60,461 nucleotides of DNA from a virus, in the IMG/VR virus record IMGVR_UViG_3300009158_000053, positions 1-60,461 of that record, one strand, 5' to 3'. The translations under genes and the position numbers were made by a program. The notes beneath the pieces are model-generated. The model was not told the origin of the DNA. It saw only the letters and a program-made list of their open reading frames with translations, and made no database searches. The stretch's first letter is position 1; each line of letters begins with the position of its first letter. Of this stretch, positions 35,293 to 40,642 are shown piece by piece.

Positions 35293-35392
35293 TCTTCAGT
35301 AACTCAGCTGGTAGATCTAGTGCTCCCTCATGGTTAAGGGCCAAAATGCCGGGATAAAGCGCTCGCCGTTGGTTCGAATCCAACCTGAAGAC
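35293..35392 (+). tRNA. tRNA-like gene with a 35-nt anticodon loop (anticodon not assignable)
   Basis: Acceptor TCTTCAG/CTGAAGA pairs 7/7, T-arm GTTGG-TTCGAAT-CCAAC is canonical, D-loop contains GG, and an anticodon stem AGTGC (35319-35323) / GCGCT (35359-35363) is clear, but the loop between is 35 nt instead of 7. The loop can fold with TCCC/GGGA and CAT/ATG pairs. D-stem pairing is poor and no CCA is encoded. It may be a tRNA with an insert or a decaying gene. Confidence 0.6.
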
Positions 35393-35402
35393 AAATTTTT
35401 TC

Positions 35403-35431
35403 TTGAAGTTCCTACTAAAAACAAAGATTAT
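35403..35431 (+). promoter_or_regulatory. Sigma70-like promoter giving a leaderless start
   Basis: TTGAAG, 17-nt spacer beginning TTCCTA, GATTAT ending 6 nt before the ATG at 35438. Confidence 0.55.
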
Positions 35432-35437
35432 ATTAAC

Positions 35438-35674
35438 ATGATTAAGAACACGTTAAGCAAATGGAAAGATCGTAGTCACGCCAGTATTACAGATGAGGAA
35501 ATTGAAAACCTCTCTGAAGCAGAGTATCAGTCTTATATCCAATGGCGAGTCCAGGTCAATCTAGAACATATGGTAGCAGAAGGCTTCATTGCTAAGGAAT
35601 TGAATGAAGAAGGCAATGTAGTCTATCGCAAAAAGTCCGACGAAGAATTGTTGGCTGAAATTGAAAATCTCTAA
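35438..35674 (+). CDS. Small 78-residue helical protein
   Basis: It begins MIKNTLSKWKDRSHASITDE. I choose the ATG at 35438, right behind a promoter; the longer in-frame start would lie inside the tRNA-like gene. The protein is charged and helical throughout with no recognised domain. Like its neighbours it is probably translated from a leaderless message. Confidence 0.6.
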   Translation: MIKNTLSKWKDRSHASITDEEIENLSEAEYQSYIQWRVQVNLEHMVAEGFIAKELNEEGNVVYRKKSDEELLAEIENL

Positions 35675-35682
35675 GAAATCTC

Positions 35683-35711
35683 TTGAACTTCCTAGTAAAA
35701 AACTGTATTAT
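35683..35711 (+). promoter_or_regulatory. Sigma70-like promoter giving a leaderless start
   Basis: TTGAAC, 17-nt spacer beginning TTCCTA, TATTAT ending 7 nt before the ATG at 35719. Its -35/spacer start is almost identical to that of the promoter at 35403. Confidence 0.6.
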
Positions 35712-35718
35712 TAACACA

Positions 35719-35985
35719 ATGAAGAACATCAATCCAAACCATCACGACATGCACACCCTCAGCCATCCTTTGAAGCACTCCTTCATCGATGCAGCTCAAT
35801 CCGTAGTTTCTTGGAGAGAACCTCTAGAGGACCTTTTGGCGGAATATATCTGCGAAGCCGAACACCAGGACGGTGTTGGTTATTGGGACCAGTTTGAATG
35901 TGTCCTGGATGCCGTAGAAGACTTTAAACGGTTTGTAGAATTTTGCAATGAATCAGAAGATAGTAATTCTGTATTTGAATTGTAA
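35719..35985 (+). CDS. Small acidic 88-residue protein
   Basis: It begins MKNINPNHHDMHTLSHPLKH and becomes acidic (LLAEYICEAEHQDG). The start at 35719 is chosen because the promoter's -10 box lies 7 nt upstream; an earlier in-frame ATG would fall inside that promoter. No family is recognised. Confidence 0.6.
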   Translation: MKNINPNHHDMHTLSHPLKHSFIDAAQSVVSWREPLEDLLAEYICEAEHQDGVGYWDQFECVLDAVEDFKRFVEFCNESEDSNSVFEL

Positions 35986-36000
35986 GTAAATTTTTAAAGC

Positions 36001-36077
36001 GCTCCTATAGACCAACGGGCAGAGTCAACAAACTTAAAATTTGTGTAGTGCTGGTTCGAATCCAGCTAGGAGTACCA
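36001..36077 (+). tRNA. tRNA with UAA anticodon (Leu codon UUA), short variable loop
   Basis: GCTCCTA/TAGGAGT acceptor, stem ACAAA/TTTGT, loop CTTAAAA (anticodon TAA), T-arm GCTGG-TTCGAAT-CCAGC, and encoded CCA. The variable loop is only 5 nt, although bacterial tRNA-Leu normally has a long variable arm. Confidence 0.85.
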
Positions 36078-36111
36078 TCTTTGATCTTTGATATTTTAAT
36101 TTGTAAGTAAT

Positions 36112-36183
36112 GGACCTGTAGCTCAAGGGCAGAGCGTGGTGCTCATAACACCCGGGTTGTTGGTTCGAATCCAACCGGGTCCA
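36112..36183 (+). tRNA. tRNA with CAU anticodon (Met or Ile2)
   Basis: GGACCTG/CGGGTCC acceptor, D-arm GCTC/GAGC, loop CTCATAA, T-arm GTTGG-TTCGAAT-CCAAC. No CCA is encoded. The CAU anticodon may be elongator Met or lysidine-modified Ile; sequence alone does not decide. Confidence 0.85.
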
Positions 36184-36191
36184 CTTTTTTT

Positions 36192-36217
36192 ATAGTCCAT
36201 TGGTATAATGGCAACAC
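36192..36217 (+). other. Fragment resembling the D-arm of the following tRNA-Gln
   Basis: TATAGTCCATTGGTATAATG and the bases after it match the 5' part of the adjacent tRNA (TTG..ATAATGGCA) but have no partner acceptor or anticodon arm. It looks like a truncated tRNA remnant from local duplication. Confidence 0.4.
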
Positions 36218-36288
36218 AGGCCTGTTGCATAATGGCAGTGCACCTCTCTTTGAAAGAGGTAGTGGTGGTTCGACTCCACCCAGGCCTA
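36218..36288 (+). tRNA. tRNA-Gln (UUG)
   Basis: AGGCCTG/CAGGCCT acceptor 7/7, D-arm GCAT/GTGC, stem CCTCT/AGAGG with loop CTTTGAA (anticodon TTG), T-arm GGTGG-TTCGACT-CCACC. No CCA encoded. Confidence 0.9.
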
Positions 36289-36302
36289 TTTTTACTTTTT
36301 AT

Positions 36303-36378
36303 GCTTGGGTAACTTAGTGGCTAAAGTACCTGCTTTACACGCAGATTATCGTGGGTTCGAGTCCCACCCCAAGCACCA
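36303..36378 (+). tRNA. tRNA-Val (UAC)
   Basis: GCTTGGG/CCCAAGC acceptor, stem CCTGC/GCAGA with loop TTTACAC (anticodon TAC), T-arm GTGGG-TTCGAGT-CCCAC, encoded CCA. Confidence 0.9.
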
Positions 36379-36675
36379 CTTTTCTCAGTAACCACGACCC
36401 CTCTGGTATTTAGGTAAGTCTGTAATTGGAACGTAGCAGACCGTAAACCCTGCTGAGATTGCGACACCTGCCTCTTCTGTGGTTATCACGGAGGAGAACG
36501 GCCTGGACATATCCGGGCGATACAAGTGGTGTGACTCTAGGAGAGACTAGACACTTCCCCCAATTGGGGAGTGACACCTGCCGAAGGCTGAAGGCCTCTC
36601 TGAGCTTGATTAAGGATTCCTTAGGGTTTACCTGGTTGAGAAGTGGTGTGACACTGGGAGAGACTAGACAATTCT
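36379..36675 (+). ncRNA. Candidate structured RNA with two tandem domains
   Basis: About 300 nt without a credible plus-strand gene, GC-richer than its surroundings. Two tandem units (36461-36556 and 36571-36673) each open with G(C/T)GACACCTGCC and close with a nearly identical 33-nt segment containing AAGTGGTGTGAC and GAGAGACTAGACA. Inside unit 1 are a 10-bp stem (36472-36481 with 36487-36496) and a 7-bp stem (36501-36507 with 36512-36518). TCTAG-GAGAGA-CTAGA forms a hairpin in unit 1, with CTGG/CTAG in unit 2. Before unit 1, CTCAG/CTGAG and GTCTG/CAGAC also pair. It lies between tRNA-Val and an HNH gene whose 3' end runs into unit 2. Strand is tentative. Confidence 0.5.
36461..36673. repeat. 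Imperfect tandem repeat, two units of about 100 nt
   Basis: Unit 1 (36461-36556) and unit 2 (36571-36673) share their first 12 nt at 11/12 and their last 33 nt with four or fewer differences; the middles differ. The conserved ends suggest a selected structure rather than a fresh duplication. Confidence 0.75.
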
Positions 36676-36980
36676 TCTGCAGCATCTAATTCCACATTAG
36701 GATTAAAAGATTTCCAATCTCTATAATGACCTATGTTAAAATGACAATCAATGTCTCCATATTCACACAGAGTAATAAGATTGGTAGGTTCTAGTTCTAA
36801 GTCCGGATGCAAATGATAAGGTTGTTTGTGATGAACCTGTAATTTTTGTGTACCCCCACAAGCCGCACAGGTAGGTTGTTTTTGAAGATGATGTTTTCTA
36901 ACAGTAGACCAATGAGAAGATCTCACAGCAAGAGGCTTTCCTTCTAAAGATTCTTTGAGAGCTTTAAGATGTCTTATCAT
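36621..36980 (-). CDS. HNH homing-type endonuclease
   Basis: A 119-residue protein. The HNH core reads PTCAACGGTQKLQVHHKQP, followed by PTNLITLCEYGDIDCHFNIGH, with the zinc cysteines (CAAC; C in TLCEY and DCH) and the HH catalytic pair. After NPNVELDAA the tail (EELSSLSQCHTTS) is read from the tandem RNA repeat, so the gene's 3' end seems to have been set by insertion next to that element. Such HNH enzymes nick DNA and spread as free-standing homing endonucleases; this one sits in a tRNA array. Confidence 0.85.
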   Translation of the reverse strand: MIRHLKALKESLEGKPLAVRSSHWSTVRKHHLQKQPTCAACGGTQKLQVHHKQPYHLHPDLELEPTNLITLCEYGDIDCHFNIGHYRDWKSFNPNVELDAAEELSSLSQCHTTSQPGKP

Positions 36981-37012
36981 GGTATTATTACTTATGTCTT
37001 ATAAGTAAGTAA

Positions 37013-37606
37013 ATGACCTTCCAGCAGTATCTTCATCTTAAAGAAGCAACCAGTGCTCCAATTACCTTTGGAGATTTGAAACAAGCTATTAAAAAAGCCG
37101 CAAATCAAAAAATGGCTGGAAAGTTAGTTGGTTCTGCTGTTAAGGGAGCAATCAAAACTACATTTAATGCTGGAGTCGGATCAACAGTCTTTGGTCAAGG
37201 GCAGAACTCAATTGATCCATTGGATGCTATAGAAACTGCTGGTGATATGGCTCAAGCTGTAGCTGCAAGGTATTTAGATCCTACTGGACCGATATTGGCT
37301 ACTTTTAAAAAATTCATGAAAGTAGCTGACAACCTTAGAGGTAATAATGCCTTAAGTAAAATAGATATAGATGATGAAGCAGCAGATATAGTTGCAGATA
37401 ATGTAGAAGATAGTTTTGTTTTCTACATGATAAAAACTTTGAATAACTTTCCGGATAATCAGGTTATTCCACCCGGTTGGAGTATGACTAAAGAATTGAT
37501 TAGATATTTGTCTAACACCTATAAAGGCAGAACCTTGAGTGTTCCAGGAGATCTAAAAACATCATCCTCAGCCCCAGCTACACCACTTCCTCCAAAATTT
37601 TCTTAA
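37013..37606 (+). CDS. 197-residue protein with T4 capsid-targeting-like N-terminus
   Basis: It begins MTFQQYLHLKEATSAP, very like the T4 internal-protein leader (M-K-T-Y-Q-E-F-I-x-E-A) that directs proteins into the prohead and is removed by the prohead protease. The rest is Ala/Gly-rich and helical (AGKLVGSAVKGAIKTTF) with a Pro/Ser-rich end. A protein packaged in the capsid is a reasonable inference. It is divergent from the HNH gene, with ATTACTTATG/TATAAGTAAG sequences between them. Confidence 0.6.
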   Translation: MTFQQYLHLKEATSAPITFGDLKQAIKKAANQKMAGKLVGSAVKGAIKTTFNAGVGSTVFGQGQNSIDPLDAIETAGDMAQAVAARYLDPTGPILATFKKFMKVADNLRGNNALSKIDIDDEAADIVADNVEDSFVFYMIKTLNNFPDNQVIPPGWSMTKELIRYLSNTYKGRTLSVPGDLKTSSSAPATPLPPKFS

Positions 37607-37612
37607 AAAAGG

Positions 37613-37641
37613 TGGTTTCCCATTAACCCCTGTAGTATAAT
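37613..37641 (+). promoter_or_regulatory. Sigma70-like promoter upstream of tRNA segment
   Basis: TGGTTT, 17-nt spacer beginning CCCATT, perfect TATAAT at 37636. The start site would be near 37648, just before tRNA-like sequence. Confidence 0.55.
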
Positions 37642-37653
37642 TATTACATCAAC

Positions 37654-37700
37654 CGCGGGGTCGTCAAGTGGGAAGGCGGTTAGTTCTTTCACATCTTAAT
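37654..37700 (+). other. Degenerate tRNA-Glu-like 5' fragment
   Basis: GCGGGG followed by a D-arm-like TCGTCAAGTGGGAAGGC and a loop CTTTCAC (anticodon TTC), but with a mispaired anticodon stem and no T-arm before the next tRNA begins. It looks like a remnant. Confidence 0.3.
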
Positions 37701-37791
37701 AGCAGGGTATAGAAGTCTGGTCGATCTAGCTTGGCTCATAACCAAGAAGCTACTAAAACGCGCATAAGTGGTTCAAATCCCGCCCCTGCAA
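37701..37791 (+). tRNA. Unusual tRNA with CAU anticodon, enlarged variable region
   Basis: GCAGGG/CCCTGC acceptor with an A-A mismatch at position 1-72 (as initiator tRNAs have a 1-72 mismatch), D-stem TAGA/TCTA, anticodon stem CTTGG/CCAAG with loop CTCATAA, then a 21-nt variable region and a T-arm with only 4 bp and an 8-nt loop. Its 3' end overlaps the end of the convergent endonuclease gene. It may be functional Met/Ile2 or damaged by that insertion. Confidence 0.65.
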
Positions 37792-38591
37792 CTTTCTTTT
37801 ATAAATTGAAATGCCTTTTCTGGAGTATATTTATTATCATTAAAGAATAAAACTTTCCATCCAGCTGATGTTAGAACATCTGTTTTGATTTTATCTCGGT
37901 TTTGTACTTGAGCTAAAGAATGATTCTTTAGTGACAATTGTTTGTAATGCCAAGGTCCATTCCAGAGTATAGCCAATTTGTAATCATCTATAATGATATC
38001 TGCATCCCAACCATCTGAGATAATTTCATTGTGTCTTACAGAATTAAAATAATTTTTACAGAAACTATATAATTTTATTTCATCTCTAGATCTTTTAACA
38101 ATCTTTGAAGCTGATATTTTTCCACCCAGACTACCTCCCCTTTGTTTTAAACGTTTAGAACATTCTACAGAACAACACTTACGAATAGCAGACGTATTAA
38201 ATTCTTTAGAACAACACTTACACATCATAATTTTTGTTTTAGTTATTTTACAATCAACACATTTAGCCTTCTTTGCACTATAGTTTTTTCCTATCTTAAT
38301 GTTTGCTTGACAAATAATGCAACATGCTTCTTTTGTTAGTCCTTTTTGATATACAAAGTTTGTTTTGCGCGTAAGATTAGATTGTAGACGATTTTGATTA
38401 TTGTGTTTAGCTGCACAAGATCTATTACAGAATTTACGTTTGTTTCTTTCATATAAAGCAATGTATGGCATTGAGTTTTTGCAGAACAAACACTCATCAG
38501 GATTTTTGTTATAATCTTCTTGTCTTTGTTTCAATTGTTCTTCATTATATTTTCCAGCCCCGATACTCCATCTCTCAGATCGTGATTTCAT
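37773..38591 (-). CDS. Zinc-finger, Vsr-like (EDxHD-type) homing endonuclease
   Basis: A 272-residue protein. The N-terminal 160 residues carry several Cys4 knuckles (CLFCKN...CNRSC; CCIICQ...CVDC; CKCCSKEF...CCSVEC), likely DNA-binding zinc ribbons. The C-terminal 110 residues contain WDADIIIDDYKLAILWNGPWHY and LTSAGWKVLFFND, the D...N/E-G-x-W-H pattern of Vsr-like/EDxHD nucleases such as I-Bth0305I. Its last codons are read from the complement of the 3' end of the tRNA at 37701, showing insertion at a tRNA gene end. It probably is a mobile free-standing nuclease. Confidence 0.8.
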   Translation of the reverse strand: MKSRSERWSIGAGKYNEEQLKQRQEDYNKNPDECLFCKNSMPYIALYERNKRKFCNRSCAAKHNNQNRLQSNLTRKTNFVYQKGLTKEACCIICQANIKIGKNYSAKKAKCVDCKITKTKIMMCKCCSKEFNTSAIRKCCSVECSKRLKQRGGSLGGKISASKIVKRSRDEIKLYSFCKNYFNSVRHNEIISDGWDADIIIDDYKLAILWNGPWHYKQLSLKNHSLAQVQNRDKIKTDVLTSAGWKVLFFNDNKYTPEKAFQFIKESCRGGI

Positions 38592-38644
38592 AACAATATT
38601 TACCGTTGCGGATCTGGTTTGTGAACTGTTAAAAACAAAAAAAG

Positions 38645-38673
38645 TTGGCTTCCCTCACATTTCCGGTTATAAT
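38645..38673 (+). promoter_or_regulatory. Sigma70-like promoter for the main tRNA array
   Basis: TTGGCT, 17-nt spacer beginning TCCCTC, perfect TATAAT at 38668. It is the first promoter before tRNA-Tyr and the run of tRNAs that follows; the leader between is about 65 nt. Confidence 0.65.
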
Positions 38674-38742
38674 TATTAACAGCGGAGATACAAGTCTCAC
38701 ACCAATTTTGTTCTTTGATAGTTTAATATAAGTTTGTATAAA

Positions 38743-38830
38743 GGGTAGTTATACCGTTAAGGAGACGGTCCGGTTTGTAGAACCGGCGCATGTAAATGCT
38801 CTGTGGGATCGTTACCCACACTACCCACCA
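38743..38830 (+). tRNA. tRNA-Tyr (GUA) with noncanonical T-loop
   Basis: GGGTAGT/ACTACCC acceptor, D-stem ACCG/CGGT, CCGGT-TTGTAGA-ACCGG (anticodon GTA), type II variable arm GCAT/ATGC as expected for Tyr, T-stem GTGGG/CCCAC, encoded CCA. The T-loop is ATCGTTA instead of TTCRANY. Confidence 0.9.
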
Positions 38831-38836
38831 TTTTAA

Positions 38837-38912
38837 GAGCCTGTAGCTCAGTTGGCAGAGCAATTGGCTTTTAACCAGTTGGTCGTTGGTTCGAGTCCAA
38901 CCAGGCTCACCA
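38837..38912 (+). tRNA. tRNA-Lys (UUU)
   Basis: GAGCCTG/CAGGCTC acceptor, D-arm GCTC/GAGC, ATTGG/CCAGT with loop CTTTTAA (anticodon TTT), T-arm GTTGG-TTCGAGT-CCAAC, encoded CCA. Confidence 0.93.
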
Positions 38913-38924
38913 TTTTTATTATTC

Positions 38925-39028
38925 GCCAACATAGCTCAGTGGTAGAGCAGCGGTTTTGAGAGTTGTCACCAACCGAGACAGTTCTTATAAACCGCCGGTC
39001 GTCGGTTCAATCCCGACTGTTGGCTCCA
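38925..39028 (+). tRNA. tRNA-Ile (UAU) interrupted by a 29-nt hairpin in the anticodon loop
   Basis: A canonical cloverleaf (GCCAACA/TGTTGGC, GCTC/GAGC, GCGGT/ACCGC, GTCGG-TTCAATC-CCGAC, encoded CCA) except that the anticodon loop is 36 nt. Bases 38958-38986 form 10 consecutive pairs (three G-U) closed around a 9-nt loop; removing them joins TTT to ATAA, giving the ideal 7-nt loop TTTATAA with anticodon TAT. The insert lies between positions 34 and 35 (or 33 and 34; the flanking T makes them equivalent). Confidence 0.85.
38958..38986 (+). other. Hairpin insert (intron-like) in the tRNA anticodon loop
   Basis: Stem 38958-38967 pairs fully with 38977-38986 (G-U at 58/86, 62/82 and 63/81), loop ACCAACCGA. 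Its removal exactly restores a standard anticodon loop. No group I or II intron core fits in 29 nt. Confidence 0.75.
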
Positions 39029-39035
39029 TTTTATT

Positions 39036-39114
39036 GGGGTTTGGGACTGCTTGGTGTGGTCATCTCATTTGCAATGAGAATATCAGATCGGTTCGATTCC
39101 GATAAGCTCCACCA
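39036..39114 (+). tRNA. tRNA-Ala (UGC)
   Basis: GGGGTTT/AAGCTCC acceptor with two G-U pairs, D-stem GACT/GGTC, TCTCA-TTTGCAA-TGAGA (anticodon TGC), T-arm ATCGG-TTCGATT-CCGAT, encoded CCA. The variable loop is slightly long (7 nt). Confidence 0.88.
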
Positions 39115-39125
39115 TTTTTATAAAT

Positions 39126-39202
39126 GACCTCATCGTCTAATTAGTTAGGATAGTTGACTTTCAATCAACAGATGTTCGGTGCGAATCCGACTGGGGTTGC
39201 CA
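39126..39202 (+). tRNA. tRNA-Glu (UUC)
   Basis: GACCTCA/TGGGGTT acceptor, GTTGA-CTTTCAA-TCAAC (anticodon TTC), T-stem TCGG/CCGA with loop TGCGAAT, discriminator G, encoded CCA. Position 54 is T and 55 is G rather than TT. Confidence 0.87.
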
Positions 39203-39210
39203 ATTTCATA

Positions 39211-39288
39211 TCCCCTTAGTAGCACAAAGGTTTAGTGTTTCCGATTGTGATTCGGACGATCTAGGTTCAAATCCTAGCTAGGGGACCA
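39211..39288 (+). tRNA. tRNA-His (GUG)
   Basis: CCCC(T)TAG/CTAGGGG acceptor with an extra T at 5' side, D-stem GCAC/GTGT, TCCGA-TTGTGAT-TCGGA (anticodon GTG), T-arm CTAGG-TTCAAAT-CCTAG, A then encoded CCA. A T at 39211 could pair with the discriminator A in place of the usual G-1. Confidence 0.85.
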
Positions 39289-39291
39289 AAA

Positions 39292-39365
39292 TGTCTGGTA
39301 GCTCAAAAGTAGAGCTCTCGACTGATAATCGAAAGACGAAGGAGCGTTACCTTCCCAGACAACCA
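39292..39365 (+). tRNA. tRNA-Ile (GAU) with noncanonical T-loop
   Basis: TGTCTGG/CCAGACA acceptor 7/7, GCTC/GAGC, loop CTGATAA (anticodon GAT), T-stem GAAGG/CCTTC, encoded CCA. The T-loop AGCGTTA lacks the usual TTC-purine-A. The anticodon stem has one mismatch at its base. Confidence 0.85.
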
Positions 39366-39368
39366 TTT

Positions 39369-39443
39369 GCTCAGTGACCTAGTTGGCTAAGGGAGGGTCT
39401 GCAAAACCCTTGTTGATCGGTTCGATTCCGATACTGAGCTCCA
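39369..39443 (+). tRNA. tRNA-Cys (GCA)
   Basis: GCTCAGT/ACTGAGC acceptor, AGGGT-CTGCAAA-ACCCT (anticodon GCA), T-arm ATCGG-TTCGATT-CCGAT, discriminator T typical for Cys (U73), encoded CCA. Confidence 0.92.
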
Positions 39444-39449
39444 TTTTAA

Positions 39450-39524
39450 CGTGACGTAGCCTAGAGGACAGGCACTAGTTTTGGGAACTAGTCCACGTGA
39501 GTTCGATCCTCACCGTCACGACCA
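39450..39524 (+). tRNA. tRNA-Pro (UGG)
   Basis: CGTGACG/CGTCACG acceptor, GCCT/AGGC D-arm, CTAGT-TTTGGGA-ACTAG (anticodon TGG), T-arm GTGAG-TTCGATC-CTCAC, encoded CCA. Confidence 0.92.
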
Positions 39525-39591
39525 TTAATTTGCATTTTTTCGTGCAAATGCTTCCTTTTAATATAATATTAATATAATTAAGAATATAAAC

Positions 39592-39978
39592 ATGAATTCT
39601 AAAGACAAAGCGTTATTACAAGAAGCCTATTTAAAGGTCCTATTAAAAGAAAACCCAGAACCACAATCAAGCAACACTTGGTACGTAGCTCAGATAGATG
39701 AATACGGTGGTGATTTGTATACTCTTAAAGGAAGCTCTTTTGAAAATGCCGTAGCAAATCAAATAAAATCAGACAAGTTTGCTTTAGGATTTGATGTAGA
39801 AGGAGAATTTCATAATGATCCAGCTACGGCTGTAGAAGTGATTACCGGAAAAGAATTAGACAATGGTGGTACTTCAGACAGAAGTTGGTTTCAAATATAC
39901 GGCCCTGGCTTCCGGGATGTAAGTGAATTACCACAATCTCCAGAAGATAGAATGAACGAATACGATCTTAATAGATAA
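39592..39978 (+). CDS. Acidic protein with LLQEAY leader motif, in tRNA array
   Basis: A 128-residue protein starting MNSKDKALLQEAYLKVLL, a member of the group of proteins here sharing M-x-(T/S)-K-D...LL(E/Q)EAY. The remainder (TWYVAQIDEYGGDLYTLKG; DGGTSDRSWFQIYGPGF) is acidic and probably a small alpha/beta fold. The shared leader is reminiscent of capsid-targeting sequences of T4 internal proteins. It is preceded by very AT-rich sequence with two TATAAT-like hexamers. Confidence 0.6.
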   Translation: MNSKDKALLQEAYLKVLLKENPEPQSSNTWYVAQIDEYGGDLYTLKGSSFENAVANQIKSDKFALGFDVEGEFHNDPATAVEVITGKELDNGGTSDRSWFQIYGPGFRDVSELPQSPEDRMNEYDLNR

Positions 39979-39984
39979 CAACAT

Positions 39985-40059
39985 TCCTGGATAGCTCAAT
40001 GGTAGAGCGCCTCGCTGTTAACGAGGATGTTGTAGGTTCGAGCCCTACTCCAGGAGCCA
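39985..40059 (+). tRNA. tRNA-Asn (GUU)
   Basis: TCCTGGA/TCCAGGA acceptor, GCTC/GAGC, CCTCG-CTGTTAA-CGAGG (anticodon GTT), T-arm GTAGG-TTCGAGC-CCTAC, discriminator G, encoded CCA. Confidence 0.93.
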
Positions 40060-40068
40060 CTTTCAAAC

Positions 40069-40144
40069 GCGCCGATGGCTCGACAAGCAAGGCAACGGTC
40101 TCCAAAACCGTCTTATGTAGGGGCGGTACCTACTCGGCGTGCCA
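40069..40144 (+). tRNA. tRNA-Trp (CCA), copy 1, noncanonical T-loop
   Basis: GCGCCGA/TCGGCGT acceptor, ACGGT-CTCCAAA-ACCGT (anticodon CCA), T-stem GTAGG/CCTAC, discriminator G, encoded CCA. The T-loop is GGCGGTA. An identical 76-nt copy lies at 40691. Confidence 0.9.
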
Positions 40145-40174
40145 ATCTTAACAAGCATATAACAAGCATATAAC

Positions 40175-40636
40175 ATGAAAACCAAAGACCAACAACTTCT
40201 AGAAGAAGCTTATACAAGAATCATTATTGAACAAATCACAGATGAATGGTTTCAACAAGGTTCTTTTCAGACCTATAAAAAGCCAGCCATAGAACCTTAT
40301 GAGGTAGCTAGTCAAGACGGAACCCTTCAAACACTCGAAGGCCGTCAGCAATACAAAGCTGGGTTCTATATTATGACAGGTCCAAAAGGAGAGAAGTATT
40401 CTATGCCTCCAGAAAAGTTTCAAGAGTTGAAGGATGACAACGGAGACGGTTCTGCCTCTCCTAAGAAGATTGTAAAGCTTGCTAAGCTAGCAGATTCAGA
40501 CGGCAAAGTAAAGACTTCTTGGGGAGCAGAGTTAGAATATAAGACTGGAGAAGATTATATTGTTAAGCATGGTCCAGGTGATTACGGAGTCATTAAAAAA
40601 GATATCTTTAGTCAGACTTATGCTTTAAATAAATAA
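40175..40636 (+). CDS. 153-residue protein with LLEEAY leader motif
   Basis: It begins MKTKDQQLLEEAYTRIII. The body has two similar beta-rich stretches (QTLEGRQQYKAGFYIMTGPKG and the GAELEYKTGEDYIVKHGPGD region), suggesting an internal repeat, perhaps a small SH3-like barrel. The leader matches those at 39592, 42798 and 29526. A truncated copy of its first codons follows at 40643. Packaging into the capsid as an internal protein is a hypothesis from the leader. Confidence 0.6.
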   Translation: MKTKDQQLLEEAYTRIIIEQITDEWFQQGSFQTYKKPAIEPYEVASQDGTLQTLEGRQQYKAGFYIMTGPKGEKYSMPPEKFQELKDDNGDGSASPKKIVKLAKLADSDGKVKTSWGAELEYKTGEDYIVKHGPGDYGVIKKDIFSQTYALNK

Positions 40637-40642
40637 AAAGAC

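Noticed and set aside
36410-36689. ORFs on both strands in the tandem RNA region
   Set aside because: The 91-codon minus-strand and 77-codon plus-strand frames owe their repeated peptides to the tandem nucleotide repeat; their composition is not protein-like, and they overlap the HNH gene or the RNA structure.
36379-36690. Group I or group II intron in the structured region
   Set aside because: ACTAGA-like bases recall the P7 strand of group I introns, but no matching P, Q and S partner, no exon split gene and no group II domain V could be found.
38723-38932. Minus-strand 69-codon frame across tRNA-Tyr and tRNA-Lys
   Set aside because: It is the complement of two tRNA genes; typical false ORF of tRNA sequence.
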